This document shows positions 1-12,062 of a stretch of DNA of 64,000 nucleotides, piece after piece. Position 1 is the first letter of the stretch. Each line of letters begins with the position of its first letter. The stretch is from Massilia oculi (GTDB lineage: Bacteria > Pseudomonadota > Gammaproteobacteria > Burkholderiales > Burkholderiaceae_D), in assembly GCF_003143515.1 (NCBI RefSeq), contig NZ_CP029343.1, positions 1,922,001 through 1,986,000 on the forward strand, given 5' to 3'. The position numbers and the translations under genes are program-made. The notes below the pieces were generated by a model that saw nothing but the letters and a program-made list of their open reading frames with translations, was not told the origin of the DNA and searched no databases.

Positions 1-1258
1 TGCGCCGCCCATAGCGGTCCATGAACAGCCCTTCCAGCCCGATCTCGGGCTGGCGCCCCGACAGGATATCGGCCAGCACCCGGCCCGAGCCGCACGACAT
101 GGTCCAGCCCAGCGTGCCATGCCCCGTGTTCAGGAACAGGTTGCGATACGGCGTCGGCCCGATCACCGGCGTGCCGTCCGGCGTCATCGGCCGCAGGCCG
201 CACCAGAACGAGGCCTGGCGCACGTCGCCGCCGTCGGGGAACAGGTTCGTCACCGAATGCTCGAGCGTGTCGCGCCGCGCCTGGTGCAGGCGCAGGTCGT
301 AGCCGCACAGCTCCGCCGTGCCGCCGACGCGGATGCGGTCGCCAAGGCGCGTGATCGCCACCTTGTAGGTCTCGTCCATCACGGTCGATTCGGGCGCGCC
401 CGACGCGTCGGTGATCGGCACCGTGATCGAATAGCCCTTCACCGGATAGACCGGGATGTGGATCCCGATCTGCCTGAGCATCAGCGGAGAGTAGCTGCCC
501 AGCGCCAGCACGAAGGCCTCGGATTTCAGTTCGCCCTTGTTCGTGACGACGCCGGTCACGCGGTCGCCCTCGACGTTCAGGCGCTCGATCCTGACCTCGT
601 GCCGGAACTTGACGCCCAGGCCCTTGGCCAGTTCGGCCAGCGCCTGGGTGAACTTGAAGCAGTCGCCGGTCTCGTCGTTCGGCAGCAGCAGGCCGCCCAC
701 GTAGTTGCCGGGCACGCGCGCCAGCGCCGGTTCGTACCGCGTGCAGCCTTGCCGGTCGAGCAGTTCGTATGGCACGCCGGAACGCTCCAGCACCTCGGTG
801 TCGGTGTGCGCGCCATCGAGCTGCTTCTGGGTGCGGAACAGCTGCAGGGTGCCCTTGCTGCGCTCGTCGTAGGCGATGCCCGTGTCACGCCGCAGCTGGA
901 CCAGCACGTCACGGCTGTACTCGGCCAGGCGCACCATGCGGCCCTTGTTGACCTGATAGCTGCGGGTATTGCAGTTGGCCAGCATCTGCAGGATCCAGCG
1001 CCACTGCTGCGGATCCATCCGCGGCCGGATCACCAGGGGGCTGTGCCGCATCGCCAGCCACCGGATCGCCTTCATCGGCACGCCGGGGCCGGCCCAGGGC
1101 GTCGCATAGCCAGGCGAGATCTCGCCGGCATTGCCGAAACTGGTCTCCATCCCCGCGCCGGGCTGGCGCTCGATCACGGTGACGTCATGCCCGGCCTTGG
1201 CCAGGAAATACGCCGATGCGGTTCCGATGACGCCACTGCCGAGGATGATGACCTTCAC
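1..1258 (-). CDS. dadA: D-amino acid dehydrogenase DadA (3' end cut by window edge)
   Basis: FAD-dependent membrane-associated enzyme that deaminates D-amino acids (classically D-alanine) and passes electrons to the respiratory chain. Visible: an N-terminal dinucleotide-binding motif ILGSGVIGT at residues 4-12, family motifs such as [20 protein letters not shown] near residue 45, and the C-terminal FAD motif [17 protein letters not shown] near 378-394. The start is the GTG at 1258, which has AAGGAG a few bases upstream; no ATG fits. About 419 codons are visible, so only roughly the last 15 residues are missing. It starts 9 bp after the Nudix gene in the same direction, so the two are probably cotranscribed. 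Confidence 0.93.
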   Translation of the reverse strand, partial: MKVIILGSGVIGTASAYFLAKAGHDVTVIERQPGAGMETSFGNAGEISPGYATPWAGPGVPMKAIRWLAMRHSPLVIRPRMDPQQWRWILQMLANCNTRSYQVNKGRMVRLAEYSRDVLVQLRRDTGIAYDERSKGTLQLFRTQKQLDGAHTDTEVLERSGVPYELLDRQGCTRYEPALARVPGNYVGGLLLPNDETGDCFKFTQALAELAKGLGVKFRHEVRIERLNVEGDRVTGVVTNKGELKSEAFVLALGSYSPLMLRQIGIHIPVYPVKGYSITVPITDASGAPESTVMDETYKVAITRLGDRIRVGGTAELCGYDLRLHQARRDTLEHSVTNLFPDGGDVRQASFWCGLRPMTPDGTPVIGPTPYRNLFLNTGHGTLGWTMSCGSGRVLADILSGRQPEIGLEGLFMDRYGRR

Positions 1259-1267
1259 ACGTGCTCC

Positions 1268-1690
1268 TTAAGATAGACGGTCCGGATAGCGGACCCGGTC
1301 GAGCCACTCGAGCAGCGGGATGGTGGCCGGCAGCAGCGGGCTCACGCCCAAGGCGCCCTGCCAGGCGAAGGCCTGGCCTTCCAGGCTTTGCGGCTCCCCC
1401 AGCCACTCGCGGCAGATGTAGAAATACAGGCGCACATGGGCGTGCTCGTACACGTGCTCGACGCAGCACCAGGCCTCGCCGCTCACCACCTCCACCCCGA
1501 GCTCTTCCATGAACTCGCGTTGCAGCGCGGCGAAGATGTCTTCGCCGGCCTCGACTTTCCCGCCCGGGAATTCCCAGTAGCCGGCATACGGCTTGCCGTC
1601 CGGACGCTGGCCGAGCAGGACGTCGCCGTCGGGCCGCATCAGGATGCCGACGGCGACGTCGACCGGCGCTTTATTGCTTGCTTGAGTCAT
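1268..1690 (-). CDS. mutT: Nudix hydrolase, MutT-like
   Basis: A 140-residue Nudix hydrolase, probably a house-cleaning nucleoside triphosphate pyrophosphatase (8-oxo-dGTP class). The Nudix box is complete at about residues 43-67: GGKVEAGE, then REFMEELG with the metal-binding glutamates. The upstream FPGG motif is also present. I use the ATG at 1690 (MTQASNK); a longer start at 1720 would run further into the preceding gene. Even so it overlaps the 3' end of the DUF815 ATPase gene by 20 bp, a sign of translational coupling. The MutT assignment rests on the box and the size; the real substrate is not visible from sequence. Confidence 0.85.
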   Translation of the reverse strand: MTQASNKAPVDVAVGILMRPDGDVLLGQRPDGKPYAGYWEFPGGKVEAGEDIFAALQREFMEELGVEVVSGEAWCCVEHVYEHAHVRLYFYICREWLGEPQSLEGQAFAWQGALGVSPLLPATIPLLEWLDRVRYPDRLS

Positions 1691-2585
1691 TCGATGCTTG
1701 ATCCGGCAGCTTGCCGGCATAGTCCTTCGCGAATTGCCAGGCCACGCGGCCCGAGCGCGAGCCGCGCTGCAGGGCCCATTGCAGGGCTTCCGGCCGCGCG
1801 TCCTCGATCTGTCGTGGCGTGCAGCCGAAGTCCGTCAACCAGTGGCCGACGATGTCCAGGTAGTCGTCCTGGCGGAACGGGTAGAACGACAGCCACAGGC
1901 CGAACCGCTCGGACAGCGAGATCTTCTCTTCGACCGTCTCACCGGGGTGCAGGTCGCCATCCTCGCCGTGGCGGTAGCTGGCGTTGTCCGACATTTTCTC
2001 GGGCATCAGGTGGCGCCGGTTCGAGGTGGCGTAGATCAGCACATTGTCCGACTGCGCCGTGATGCTGCCGTCGAGCGCCACCTTCAGCGCCTTGTAGCCG
2101 GCCTCGCCTTCTTCGAACGACAGGTCGTCGCAAAAGACCACGAAGCGCTCCGGCCGGCCGGCGACCAGGTCGATGATGTCGGGCAGGTCGGCAAGATCCG
2201 CCTTGTCGACCTCGATCAGGCGCAGGCCCTGGTCGGCGAAGGCGTTGAGGCAGGCCTTGATCAGGGAAGACTTGCCGGTGCCGCGCGCGCCGGTGAGCAG
2301 CACGTTGTTGGCCGGGCGGCGCGCCACGAACTGGCGCGTGTTCTGCTCGATCTGGCGCTTCTGGGCCGCGACGTGGTGCAGGTCTTCGAGCTTGATGCTG
2401 GAGGCGTGCAGCACCGGCTGCAGGTAGTTGCTGCTTCCCTGTAAGGCGCCGGCCGGGCGCCGGCGCCAGCGGAAGGCGAAACTGCGCTTCCAGTCCGGCT
2501 CGCGCGCGGTGGCCGGCGGCAGCACCGCTTCCAGGCGCTCGAGCAAGCCCTCCGCCCGGCGCAGAAACTGATCGAGCGGCGTCAT
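1671..2585 (-). CDS. DUF815 family AAA+ ATPase
   Basis: A 304-residue protein of the DUF815 family, a P-loop ATPase group of unknown function common in proteobacteria. It has Walker A GARGTGKSS at about 99-107 and a Walker B-like FVVFCDDLSF at 148-157, followed by a YATSNRRHL sensor-like segment near residue 205. The first 90 residues are basic and helical. It lies 3 bp after argJ and overlaps the Nudix gene, so argJ-DUF815-mutT-dadA looks like one minus-strand unit. This neighbourhood next to argJ recurs in betaproteobacteria from general knowledge, but the biochemical role is unknown. Confidence 0.85.
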   Translation of the reverse strand: MTPLDQFLRRAEGLLERLEAVLPPATAREPDWKRSFAFRWRRRPAGALQGSSNYLQPVLHASSIKLEDLHHVAAQKRQIEQNTRQFVARRPANNVLLTGARGTGKSSLIKACLNAFADQGLRLIEVDKADLADLPDIIDLVAGRPERFVVFCDDLSFEEGEAGYKALKVALDGSITAQSDNVLIYATSNRRHLMPEKMSDNASYRHGEDGDLHPGETVEEKISLSERFGLWLSFYPFRQDDYLDIVGHWLTDFGCTPRQIEDARPEALQWALQRGSRSGRVAWQFAKDYAGKLPDQASNDSSKQ

Positions 2586-2588
2586 CGA

Positions 2589-3827
2589 TCAGGAACGGTA
2601 GTCGGCGTTGATCGAGACGTAGTCGTGCGACAGGTCGCAGGTCCAGACGGTCGCCGTGGCGTCGCCGCGGGCCAGCTTGACGCGCACCGTGATCTCGGAC
2701 TGCTTCATCACACGCTGGCCGTCTTCCTCCTTGTAGTCCGGATTGCGGCCGCCCGCCTTGGCCACCCAGACGTCGTCCAGGTAGAGGTCAAGCCTGGTCA
2801 CGTCGAGGTCGTCGACGCCGGCGTAGCCGACCGCGGCCAGGATGCGGCCCAGGTTCGGGTCGGACGCGAAGAAGGCGGTCTTGACCAGCGGCGAGTGGGC
2901 GATCGCATAGGCGATCTTGCGGCACTCCGCCACGTCGCGGCCTTCGTCGACCGTGATGGTCATGAACTTGGTCGCGCCTTCGCCGTCGCGGATGATCTGC
3001 TGCGCCAGGTTGCGCGAGATGTCGGTCACGGCATCCTTCAATGCTTCGTACTCAAGGCCGCTGGCGCTGTCGACGTTCAAGCCGCCGGTACCGGTCGCGA
3101 TCACGATGAAGGAATCGTTGGTCGAGGTGTCGCCGTCGATGGTGATGGCGTTGAACGAGTGGTCGGCCGCGTGCTTGACCAGTTCGTCCAGCACCGGCTG
3201 GGCGACCCTGGCGTCGATCGCCAGGTAGCCGAGCATGGTCGCCATATTCGGCTTGATCATGCCGGCGCCCTTGCTGATGCCGGTCATCGTGACCTGGTGG
3301 CCGCCGATGGTGACGGTGCGCGAGGCAGCCTTCGGCTGGGTATCGGTGGTCATGATCGCCTCGGCGGCGTTGAACCAGTTGTCCGCCTTCAGGCTCGTGG
3401 CGGCGGCAGGCAGGCCGGCCAGCAGCTTGGGCATCGGCAGCTGTTCCAGGATCACGCCGGTCGAGAACGGCAGCACCTGGCCGGCCTCGATGCCCAGTAA
3501 CCTGGCCACTTCGGCGCAGGTGGCGTTGGCGTTGGCCAGGCCCTGCTCGCCGGTGCCGGCATTGGCGTTACCGGTGTTGACCACCAGCGCGCGGATCGGC
3601 GCGCCGCCGTTCTTGACGGCCGCCAGGTTGGCCTTGCTCACCTGCACCGGCGCGGCGCAGAAGCGGTTCAGGGTGAACACGCCGGAGACGGTCGCGCCTT
3701 CGGCCAGCTTCATGATCAGGATGTCCTTGCGGTTCGGCTTCTTGATGCCGGCTTCGGCAAAGCCGATCTCGACACCGTTGACGGGCTTCAGGTCGGCGGC
3801 GACTGGCAGGGGGGAATTGACGGCCAT
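2589..3827 (-). CDS. argJ: Bifunctional glutamate N-acetyltransferase / amino-acid acetyltransferase ArgJ
   Basis: Catalyses transacetylation from N-acetylornithine to glutamate in the cyclic arginine pathway, and may also use acetyl-CoA. The 412-residue precursor self-cleaves into alpha and beta chains before the conserved threonine; the cleavage motif MATMLG is at about 195-200, with Thr197 the nucleophile. Other family signatures are [13 protein letters not shown] (84-96) and DGDTSTNDS. The start at 3827 (MAVNS) has a weak GAG upstream; further upstream codons lack family similarity. First gene of the argJ-DUF815-mutT-dadA run, divergent from the amidase gene across about 140 bp. Confidence 0.97.
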   Translation of the reverse strand: MAVNSPLPVAADLKPVNGVEIGFAEAGIKKPNRKDILIMKLAEGATVSGVFTLNRFCAAPVQVSKANLAAVKNGGAPIRALVVNTGNANAGTGEQGLANANATCAEVARLLGIEAGQVLPFSTGVILEQLPMPKLLAGLPAAATSLKADNWFNAAEAIMTTDTQPKAASRTVTIGGHQVTMTGISKGAGMIKPNMATMLGYLAIDARVAQPVLDELVKHAADHSFNAITIDGDTSTNDSFIVIATGTGGLNVDSASGLEYEALKDAVTDISRNLAQQIIRDGEGATKFMTITVDEGRDVAECRKIAYAIAHSPLVKTAFFASDPNLGRILAAVGYAGVDDLDVTRLDLYLDDVWVAKAGGRNPDYKEEDGQRVMKQSEITVRVKLARGDATATVWTCDLSHDYVSINADYRS

Positions 3828-3966
3828 GGTGATCTCGTTGGAAAAATTGTCGAATTCGTTATTGTAACGCCAGCGACCTGGCCATGCTGCGAGGTTTCTG
3901 CTACACATCAACCCGCGCGTATGCCTTTAGGAAAAACATGGGCGGGCACTGACAGGAAAGACCGCG

Positions 3967-5034
3967 ATGCCGACCGAACTGAATCCCACCGCCCTGCGCC
4001 ACCACCAGATGTTCGACGCCGCCGCGCGCGAATTCGACGTGCCGCGCGCGCTCCTCGAGGCGCTCGCCTGGGCCGAAACGCGCTGGCGTCCGGAGTCGCC
4101 GCAGTTCGGATCGCACCATGGCATGCCGCTGTCCCACGGCATCATGGGATTGCGCGACGATCCCCATTTCGGCCGCTCGCTGCGCCTGGCCGCGGCCCTG
4201 CTCGGCATGCCGTCGCGCCGGCTGGCGCTCGATACGCCCGGCAATATCCGCGGCGCGGCCGCCCTGCTCGCGCTGTATGGTTCGGGACTGACCCGCCAGT
4301 CGCCGCTGGAAGCCTGGGAAGCCGCGCTGGCGCGCCTGTCCGGCATCGCCGGACGCGACATCGCGCAGATCCATACCTATGACATCTACAAGGCGATCCG
4401 CGAAGGACGCCAGGGCCCGGATTTCGCTGTGACCCGGCATCCGGTCGACCTGGCGCGCATCTATGGCCAGGCGCGGCTCGACGTCCTGTCGGCGCGGGTG
4501 CTGACCTTGGCCGACCATCCGGACGCGCTATGGCTGCCGGCGGCCAGCTGCAATTATTCGGTCCGCACGCTGGCGGTCAGCCACGTGACCGTGCACACGA
4601 CCCAGGGTTCGTATGCGGGTGCCATCTCCTGGTTCCGCAACTGCAGCGCCGGCGTGAGCGCCCACTACCTGGTGCGCTCGTCGGATGGGCAGATCACGCA
4701 GATGGTGAGGGAAAGCGACAAGGCCTGGCATGCGGGCAGCGCCAACGGCCATACGGTCGGGATCGAGCACGAAGGCTTCGTCGAGCAGCCGGAGGCCTGG
4801 TATTCGGAGCCGATGCTGCTGGCCTCGAGTGCGCTGGCGCGGGCCATCCTGGCGGCGCGCGGCATCGCGCCGCGCGTGTATGACGGCAGCCGGGGATGGA
4901 ACGCGGTGCTGCCGGATGCCGACTACAACGTGAAGGGGCATGTCAATCACGCCGGGCAGACGCATACCGATCCGGGTGCGGGGTGGGATTGGGCGCGATA
5001 CAAGGAGATGGTGGAATCCCGGGGGTGGCGGTGA
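3967..5034 (+). CDS. N-acetylmuramoyl-L-alanine amidase with transglycosylase-like N-terminal region
   Basis: A 355-residue peptidoglycan amidase. The C-terminal half (about 200-350) is an Amidase_2/PGRP-type zinc domain: VHTTQGSY with candidate zinc ligand His210, the WHAGSANGHTVGIEHEG stretch near 245-260, and HTDPG near 331-336 with the second ligand pair. The N-terminal 140 residues (FDVPRALLEALAWAETRW, then HGIMGLRDD) resemble the small helical fold of lytic transglycosylase-like domains with a possible catalytic Glu37, but that resemblance is weak. I see no signal peptide, so export by a non-Sec route or a cytoplasmic or lysis role is open. SD AGGAA precedes the ATG. Confidence 0.82.
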   Translation: MPTELNPTALRHHQMFDAAAREFDVPRALLEALAWAETRWRPESPQFGSHHGMPLSHGIMGLRDDPHFGRSLRLAAALLGMPSRRLALDTPGNIRGAAALLALYGSGLTRQSPLEAWEAALARLSGIAGRDIAQIHTYDIYKAIREGRQGPDFAVTRHPVDLARIYGQARLDVLSARVLTLADHPDALWLPAASCNYSVRTLAVSHVTVHTTQGSYAGAISWFRNCSAGVSAHYLVRSSDGQITQMVRESDKAWHAGSANGHTVGIEHEGFVEQPEAWYSEPMLLASSALARAILAARGIAPRVYDGSRGWNAVLPDADYNVKGHVNHAGQTHTDPGAGWDWARYKEMVESRGWR

Positions 5035-5145
5035 CGCCCGCGGCGCCAGTGTTTGTCATCGAACCGACTCGTCCTCCCCCGCACGCTAGGCTTGCGATGT
5101 CGGGTGAGGCATGTTGCGGGCGCCCATATCCACCATCCAGGATCC

Positions 5146-6399
5146 ATGCCGAGTCAATTACAATTTTTCCTCGCCCGCCTGCGCGAGAGGCTATGGGTCA
5201 AGCCGCTGCTGGCCTGCTTGCTGTCCGTGCTGGGCGTGCTGCTGGCGCACGTCGTCGACACCATGCCGTTCGATTGGAAAGTGCCGGAAATCGCCCAGGG
5301 CTCGGTCATCGACCTGCTCAAGATCATCGCTTCCAGCATGCTCGGGGTGGCGACCTTCGCAGTCGCTTCGATGGTCGCGGCCTATGTGTCGACCGGACAA
5401 TCGGCCACCGCCCGCGCGTTTCCGCTCGTGGTGGCGGACGACGTGTCGCAGAACGCGCTGTCGATCTTTATCGGCGCCTTCATTTTCAGCATCGTGGCGC
5501 TGAGCGCGTCGACCAACGATTATTTCGGCAAGGCCGGCCGCTTCACCCTGTTCGTGCTGACGCTGCTGGTGCTGGCCACGGTGGTGCTGGTGTTCGTACG
5601 ATGGGTCGACAGCATTGCCCGCCTCGGGCGCCTCGGGGCCGTGATGGCCACCGTCGAAGAAGCCACCCGCCAGTCCATACAGCGGCGCCGGCGGCATCCG
5701 CATCTGGGCGGCATGGCCGCCGACGGACCGCCGTGCGGCCAGGCGTTTCGCGCCACTGAAAGCGGCTACCTGCAGCGCATCGACATGGCCGCGTTACAGC
5801 GCCTGGCCACCCAGGGCGGGTGGCGCATCACCCTGGCAGTGCTGCCGGGGGCGCTGATCACGCCGTCGCGCGCCCTCGGCTACCTGCGTGCGGACGCACC
5901 TTCCGCTGAACCGATCGACCGGCAGGAATTGCTCAAGGCCTTCATGATCGGTCCGCACCGTCACTTCGACGACGATCCCCGTTTCGGACTGGTCGTGCTG
6001 GCCGAGATCGGCGGACGCGCGCTATCGACAGGGATCAACGATCCCGGCACCGGTATCGGGGTGCTTGGCTCCCTGCAACGCCTGTTTGTCCAATGGTCCA
6101 GCCCGGTCGAGCCCGATGAGATCGAATGCGACCGGATCGAAGCGCCGGCCCTGTCGCTGGAAGAGATGTTCGACGATGTCCTGCCCGCCATCGCGCGCGA
6201 CGGCGCCGGCACGCTCGAAGTGGCCGAGCGGCTGCAACGCGTACTGGGAGAACTGGGGGCCTGCGGCGACCCGCAAATGCGCATCCTGGCGCGCCGACAT
6301 GCCGACCTGGCGCTCGCGCGCAGCGTGCAGGCACTCACGTTCGGGCCCGACCTCGAGCGCTTGCGGCGGCGTCACGCCGATTACTGGGACAGCCCATAA
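5146..6399 (+). CDS. DUF2254 family integral membrane protein
   Basis: A 417-residue predicted inner-membrane protein of the DUF2254 family, function unknown. Four membrane segments are visible at roughly 18-38, 61-83, 105-123 and 133-155. A long soluble C-terminal part follows, with conserved-looking RALSTGINDPGTG near 286 and VLPGALITPSRALGY near 228. The ATG at 5146 is preceded by CCAGGATCC (AGGA). It stands alone, 110 bp after the amidase gene in the same direction, and converges on secA with a shared hairpin in between. Confidence 0.8.
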   Translation: MPSQLQFFLARLRERLWVKPLLACLLSVLGVLLAHVVDTMPFDWKVPEIAQGSVIDLLKIIASSMLGVATFAVASMVAAYVSTGQSATARAFPLVVADDVSQNALSIFIGAFIFSIVALSASTNDYFGKAGRFTLFVLTLLVLATVVLVFVRWVDSIARLGRLGAVMATVEEATRQSIQRRRRHPHLGGMAADGPPCGQAFRATESGYLQRIDMAALQRLATQGGWRITLAVLPGALITPSRALGYLRADAPSAEPIDRQELLKAFMIGPHRHFDDDPRFGLVVLAEIGGRALSTGINDPGTGIGVLGSLQRLFVQWSSPVEPDEIECDRIEAPALSLEEMFDDVLPAIARDGAGTLEVAERLQRVLGELGACGDPQMRILARRHADLALARSVQALTFGPDLERLRRRHADYWDSP

Positions 6400-6449
6400 C
6401 CGAAAATTCCGCCGTCGCCATGCGTCGGATCACGCCATCCAGGAAGCAG

Positions 6450-6473
6450 AACGGCCGGGTCGCCCCGGCCGTT
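6450..6473. terminator. Shared hairpin between DUF2254 gene and secA
   Basis: Perfect 10-bp inverted repeat: AACGGCCGGG, loop TCGC, CCCGGCCGTT. It lies between two convergent genes, 50 bp past the DUF2254 stop and 22 bp past the secA stop. The trailing sequence on either strand is only moderately T-rich, so I call it a probable bidirectional terminator. Confidence 0.7.
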
Positions 6474-6495
6474 GTTCATGCTGCGGTTTGCTCGC

Positions 6496-9282
<2,787 letters not shown>

Positions 9283-9529
9283 GCTGTGTTCTAGAAAAAT
9301 ACGCCGCAAAAAGAAGCCAAGATGATATCAAAGCGATAAGCACCGTCGACAGAGTTAGGCAAATAACCACCGATTTTATCATGCGATCCGGCCACACTTG
9401 GGGATCGTAGGTAGGATAACAAGTCCTGCCGAGCCAGAAACGTTATCAAACTGGCTCGATGGCGCTGCCAAGGCGGCAGATCCGCCACCCGTTCCGCCCA
9501 AAGCGCGGGCGCTGTGGTATGTTCCAAGC

Positions 9530-10021
9530 ATGCAGCAATCTCCTTCCAAGCGTCCTTTCCATATTTTCGGGACCAGCACCCGGCAAACCTCGCACGCCGC
9601 CACCGACTTCCTGCGCGCCAACGACCGCATGGCCAGCCTGATGCCGGCCGCGAGCCGCATGGCGCGCCTGCAGGCCGACTGCGCGGCGGCGCTGCCGGCG
9701 ATCTTTCATCACTGCGACGTGCTGTCGTTCCAGGAGGGCGTGCTGACCCTGGCCGTGCCCAGCTCGGCGCTGGCGGCCCGCCTCAAGCAGCTGCTGCCGA
9801 AGCTGCAAGCGACCCTGCTGCAGAAGGGCTGGCAGGTGGAATCGACGCGGATCAAGCTGCAGGTGACGCGCGCCCTGCCCGACCGGCCCGAGATGCGCAC
9901 GCTCGAACTGCCGCCGCGCGCGGTGCAGGCCTTCGAGGAACTGGCGGAATCGCTGCCGGAAACGCAGCAGAACCGCGACCTGGTCGCGGCGCTCAGGGCG
10001 CTGGCGGCGAAGAGGAAATAA
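9530..10021 (+). CDS. dciA: DciA/DUF721 family protein
   Basis: A 163-residue DUF721 protein. Members of this family (DciA) act as the ancestral loader or interactor of the replicative helicase DnaB in bacteria lacking DnaC. The KH-like core with EGVLTLAVPSSALAARLKQLLPKL (about 66-90) matches the pattern, with a basic N-terminus and an extended C-terminus ending ALAAKRK. The start at 9530 (MQQSPSKR) is chosen because upstream residues are low-complexity and not conserved. Position between lpxC and secA is typical of betaproteobacteria. Calling it DciA is by family and context. Confidence 0.75.
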   Translation: MQQSPSKRPFHIFGTSTRQTSHAATDFLRANDRMASLMPAASRMARLQADCAAALPAIFHHCDVLSFQEGVLTLAVPSSALAARLKQLLPKLQATLLQKGWQVESTRIKLQVTRALPDRPEMRTLELPPRAVQAFEELAESLPETQQNRDLVAALRALAAKRK

Positions 10022-10028
10022 AAACAAC

Positions 10029-10057
10029 GGCTGCGGTCCTTTACGGGACCCGCAGCC
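10029..10057 (-). terminator. Probable lpxC terminator
   Basis: GC-rich inverted repeat, GGCTGCGG paired with CCGCAGCC, with a further TCC/GGGA pairing around a short loop and one bulge. On the minus strand it is followed by GTTGTTTTTATTT, a typical U-rich tail, so it mainly ends lpxC transcription. It also sits just past the dciA stop. Confidence 0.75.
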
Positions 10058-10086
10058 ATCGTCGTCATCCGTGCAGGGTCGCAGGC

Positions 10087-11022
10087 TCAGCTCTGCGCCC
10101 ACTCCCGCGTCATCTGCCGCACATAGGACGGCGGCGCCGTGCCCAGGTCGTCGAAGGTGACGATTTCATACGAATCCGGCTGAGACAGCAGCGCGCGCAG
10201 CAGGTCGTTGTTGAGCGCGTGGCCCGATTTGTGCGCGGTATAGCTGGCCAGCAGCGGATGGCCGACCAGGTACAGGTCGCCGATCGCGTCCAGGATCTTG
10301 TGGCGCACGAACTCGTCCTCGTAGCGCAGGCCGTCGGTGTTCAGGATGCGGTATTCGTCCATCACGATCGCGTTCTCGAACGAGCCGCCGCGCGCCAGGC
10401 CCATGCCGCGCAGGCTTTCGACGTCCTGCATGAAACCGAAGGTGCGGGCGCGCGCCACGTCGCGCACATAGGTGATGTCGCCGAAATCGACGCTGGCGCG
10501 CTGCATGGTGCCGTCCACCGCCGGATGGTTGAATTCGATGAAGAAATCGAGCTTGTAGCCATTATGGGGCGACAGGCGCGCCCATTTCTCGTTGGCGCCG
10601 CTGCCCTGGCGCACTTCGACGTCCTTGAGCACGCGGATGAACTTGCGCAGCGGCGCCTGCTCTTCGACGCCGGCCTGCTGCAGCAGGAACACGAAGGACG
10701 ATGCCGAACCGTCCATGATCGGGATTTCCTCGGCCGTGACGTCGATGAACAGGTTGTCCAGCCCCAAGCCGGCGCAGGCCGACATCACGTGCTCGACGGT
10801 CGAGACGCGGGCGTCGTCCTTGATCAGCACCGAGGCCATGCGGGTGTCGCCCACCACGTGGGCCGAGCTCGGGATGGCCACGATCGGGTCCATGTCGACG
10901 CGGCGGAACACGATGCCGGTGTCGGGCGCGGCCGGGCGCAGGGTCAGTTCGACCTTGCGCCCGGAGTGCAGGCCGACACCCGTGGTGCGGACCAGTTCCT
11001 TGATGGTTCGTTGTTTCAGCAT
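10087..11022 (-). CDS. lpxC: UDP-3-O-acyl-N-acetylglucosamine deacetylase LpxC
   Basis: Zinc enzyme for the first committed step of lipid A synthesis. 311 residues, near the usual 305. Zinc ligands visible: His78 in STVEHVMSA, and the [10 protein letters not shown] segment (about 237-246) with His and Asp ligands. The catalytic HKSGH motif is at 264-268. It follows the EamA gene and peroxiredoxin downstream of ftsZ, the position it commonly has at the end of the dcw cluster, and is followed by a terminator hairpin. Confidence 0.98.
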   Translation of the reverse strand: MLKQRTIKELVRTTGVGLHSGRKVELTLRPAAPDTGIVFRRVDMDPIVAIPSSAHVVGDTRMASVLIKDDARVSTVEHVMSACAGLGLDNLFIDVTAEEIPIMDGSASSFVFLLQQAGVEEQAPLRKFIRVLKDVEVRQGSGANEKWARLSPHNGYKLDFFIEFNHPAVDGTMQRASVDFGDITYVRDVARARTFGFMQDVESLRGMGLARGGSFENAIVMDEYRILNTDGLRYEDEFVRHKILDAIGDLYLVGHPLLASYTAHKSGHALNNDLLRALLSQPDSYEIVTFDDLGTAPPSYVRQMTREWAQS

Positions 11023-11103
11023 GGGCCGATTATAGCCCAGCGTTTACACGCTTGCTGCCGCCTCCCCCGATTGGCCCGGGCGCGGTGGCGCGCGGGCGAC
11101 ACA

Positions 11104-11985
11104 TCATGGATGCTCGGCTTCGGCGTGGTCTTTTTCGTGGCGGATCAGATACAGGCCGCTGCCGATGATGATGGCCGCGCCCACCATGGTCCAGCCGTCG
11201 GGCAGCGCGCGCCACAGCAGCCAGTCCAGGCCCACGCCCCAGGCCAAGGCCGAATACTCGAACGGCGCCACGCTCGAGGCCTCGCCGCGCGAAAACGCCT
11301 CGGTGATCGCCAGCTGGCCGATGAAACCCGACACCGCCAGGCCGCACAGCAGCGGAATCTCGCTGGCGGGAATCGGGACCCAGCCCGGCGCCGCCAGCAG
11401 GCCGGCGCCGACGGCGATCATGACGATCAGCCAGAACACCGTATGCTCGCTACGGTCGCTGCGCGCCAGCACCCGCACCGTGATCGCCGACACCGCGTAG
11501 CAGCTTGCCGCGCCCAGCACCGCCAGGCCGCCGACCGTGAAAAAACCGGCGCCACTCGGGCGCAGCACCACCAGCACGCCGCCCAGGCCCACCGCGATCG
11601 CCAGCCAGCGCGCCAGGTCGACCTGCTCCTTGAGCATGAACACCGACAGCGCCGTGATCAGGGCCGGCGCGATGAAGAAGATCGAATAGGCCTCGGCCAG
11701 CGACAGGCTCTTGAGGCCGAAGGCGAACAGGGCCAGCATCAGGATCCCGAGCACGCCGCGCAGGACGTGCATCGGCCAGCGCACCCGGAAGATGCCCGCG
11801 AACGCGCCGCGCCAGGCCACGTAGGCGGCGATCAGCGGCAGCGAGCAGATGGCGCGCAGCGCCGCCACCTGCAGCGCCGGGTAGCGCGCCGCCAGCAGCT
11901 TCATCGCCGTGTCCATCAGGGCGAACATGAAGACGGCGAGCAGCATCGCGTAGATGCTGTACAGGTTTCCGGATGAGCGCTTCAC
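11104..11985 (-). CDS. EamA/DMT family transporter
   Basis: A 293-residue drug/metabolite-transporter protein with about ten hydrophobic helices arranged as two EamA repeats (roughly 10-140 and 155-285). Substrate unknown; relatives export amino acids, metabolites or S-adenosylmethionine. I choose the GTG at 11985 (VKRSSGNLYS) because AGGAAG precedes it; the first internal ATG would remove the start of helix 1. It sits between the peroxiredoxin and lpxC, an insertion relative to the compact ftsZ-prx-lpxC order seen in many relatives. Confidence 0.85.
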   Translation of the reverse strand: MKRSSGNLYSIYAMLLAVFMFALMDTAMKLLAARYPALQVAALRAICSLPLIAAYVAWRGAFAGIFRVRWPMHVLRGVLGILMLALFAFGLKSLSLAEAYSIFFIAPALITALSVFMLKEQVDLARWLAIAVGLGGVLVVLRPSGAGFFTVGGLAVLGAASCYAVSAITVRVLARSDRSEHTVFWLIVMIAVGAGLLAAPGWVPIPASEIPLLCGLAVSGFIGQLAITEAFSRGEASSVAPFEYSALAWGVGLDWLLWRALPDGWTMVGAAIIIGSGLYLIRHEKDHAEAEHP

Positions 11986-12016
11986 GACTTGCTTCCTGAT
12001 GAGTGATTGAGAACGA

Positions 12017-12038
12017 AAACGGCGCCGCAGCGCCGTTT
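12017..12038 (-). terminator. Terminator after peroxiredoxin gene
   Basis: Perfect 9-bp stem AAACGGCGC / GCGCCGTTT with loop CGCA. On the minus strand the stem ends in TTT followed by TCGTT, fitting an intrinsic terminator 25 bp beyond the peroxiredoxin stop codon. It would separate prx from the EamA gene. Confidence 0.75.
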
Positions 12039-12062
12039 GCCGTTGGCCTGCCTGGCGCAGGA

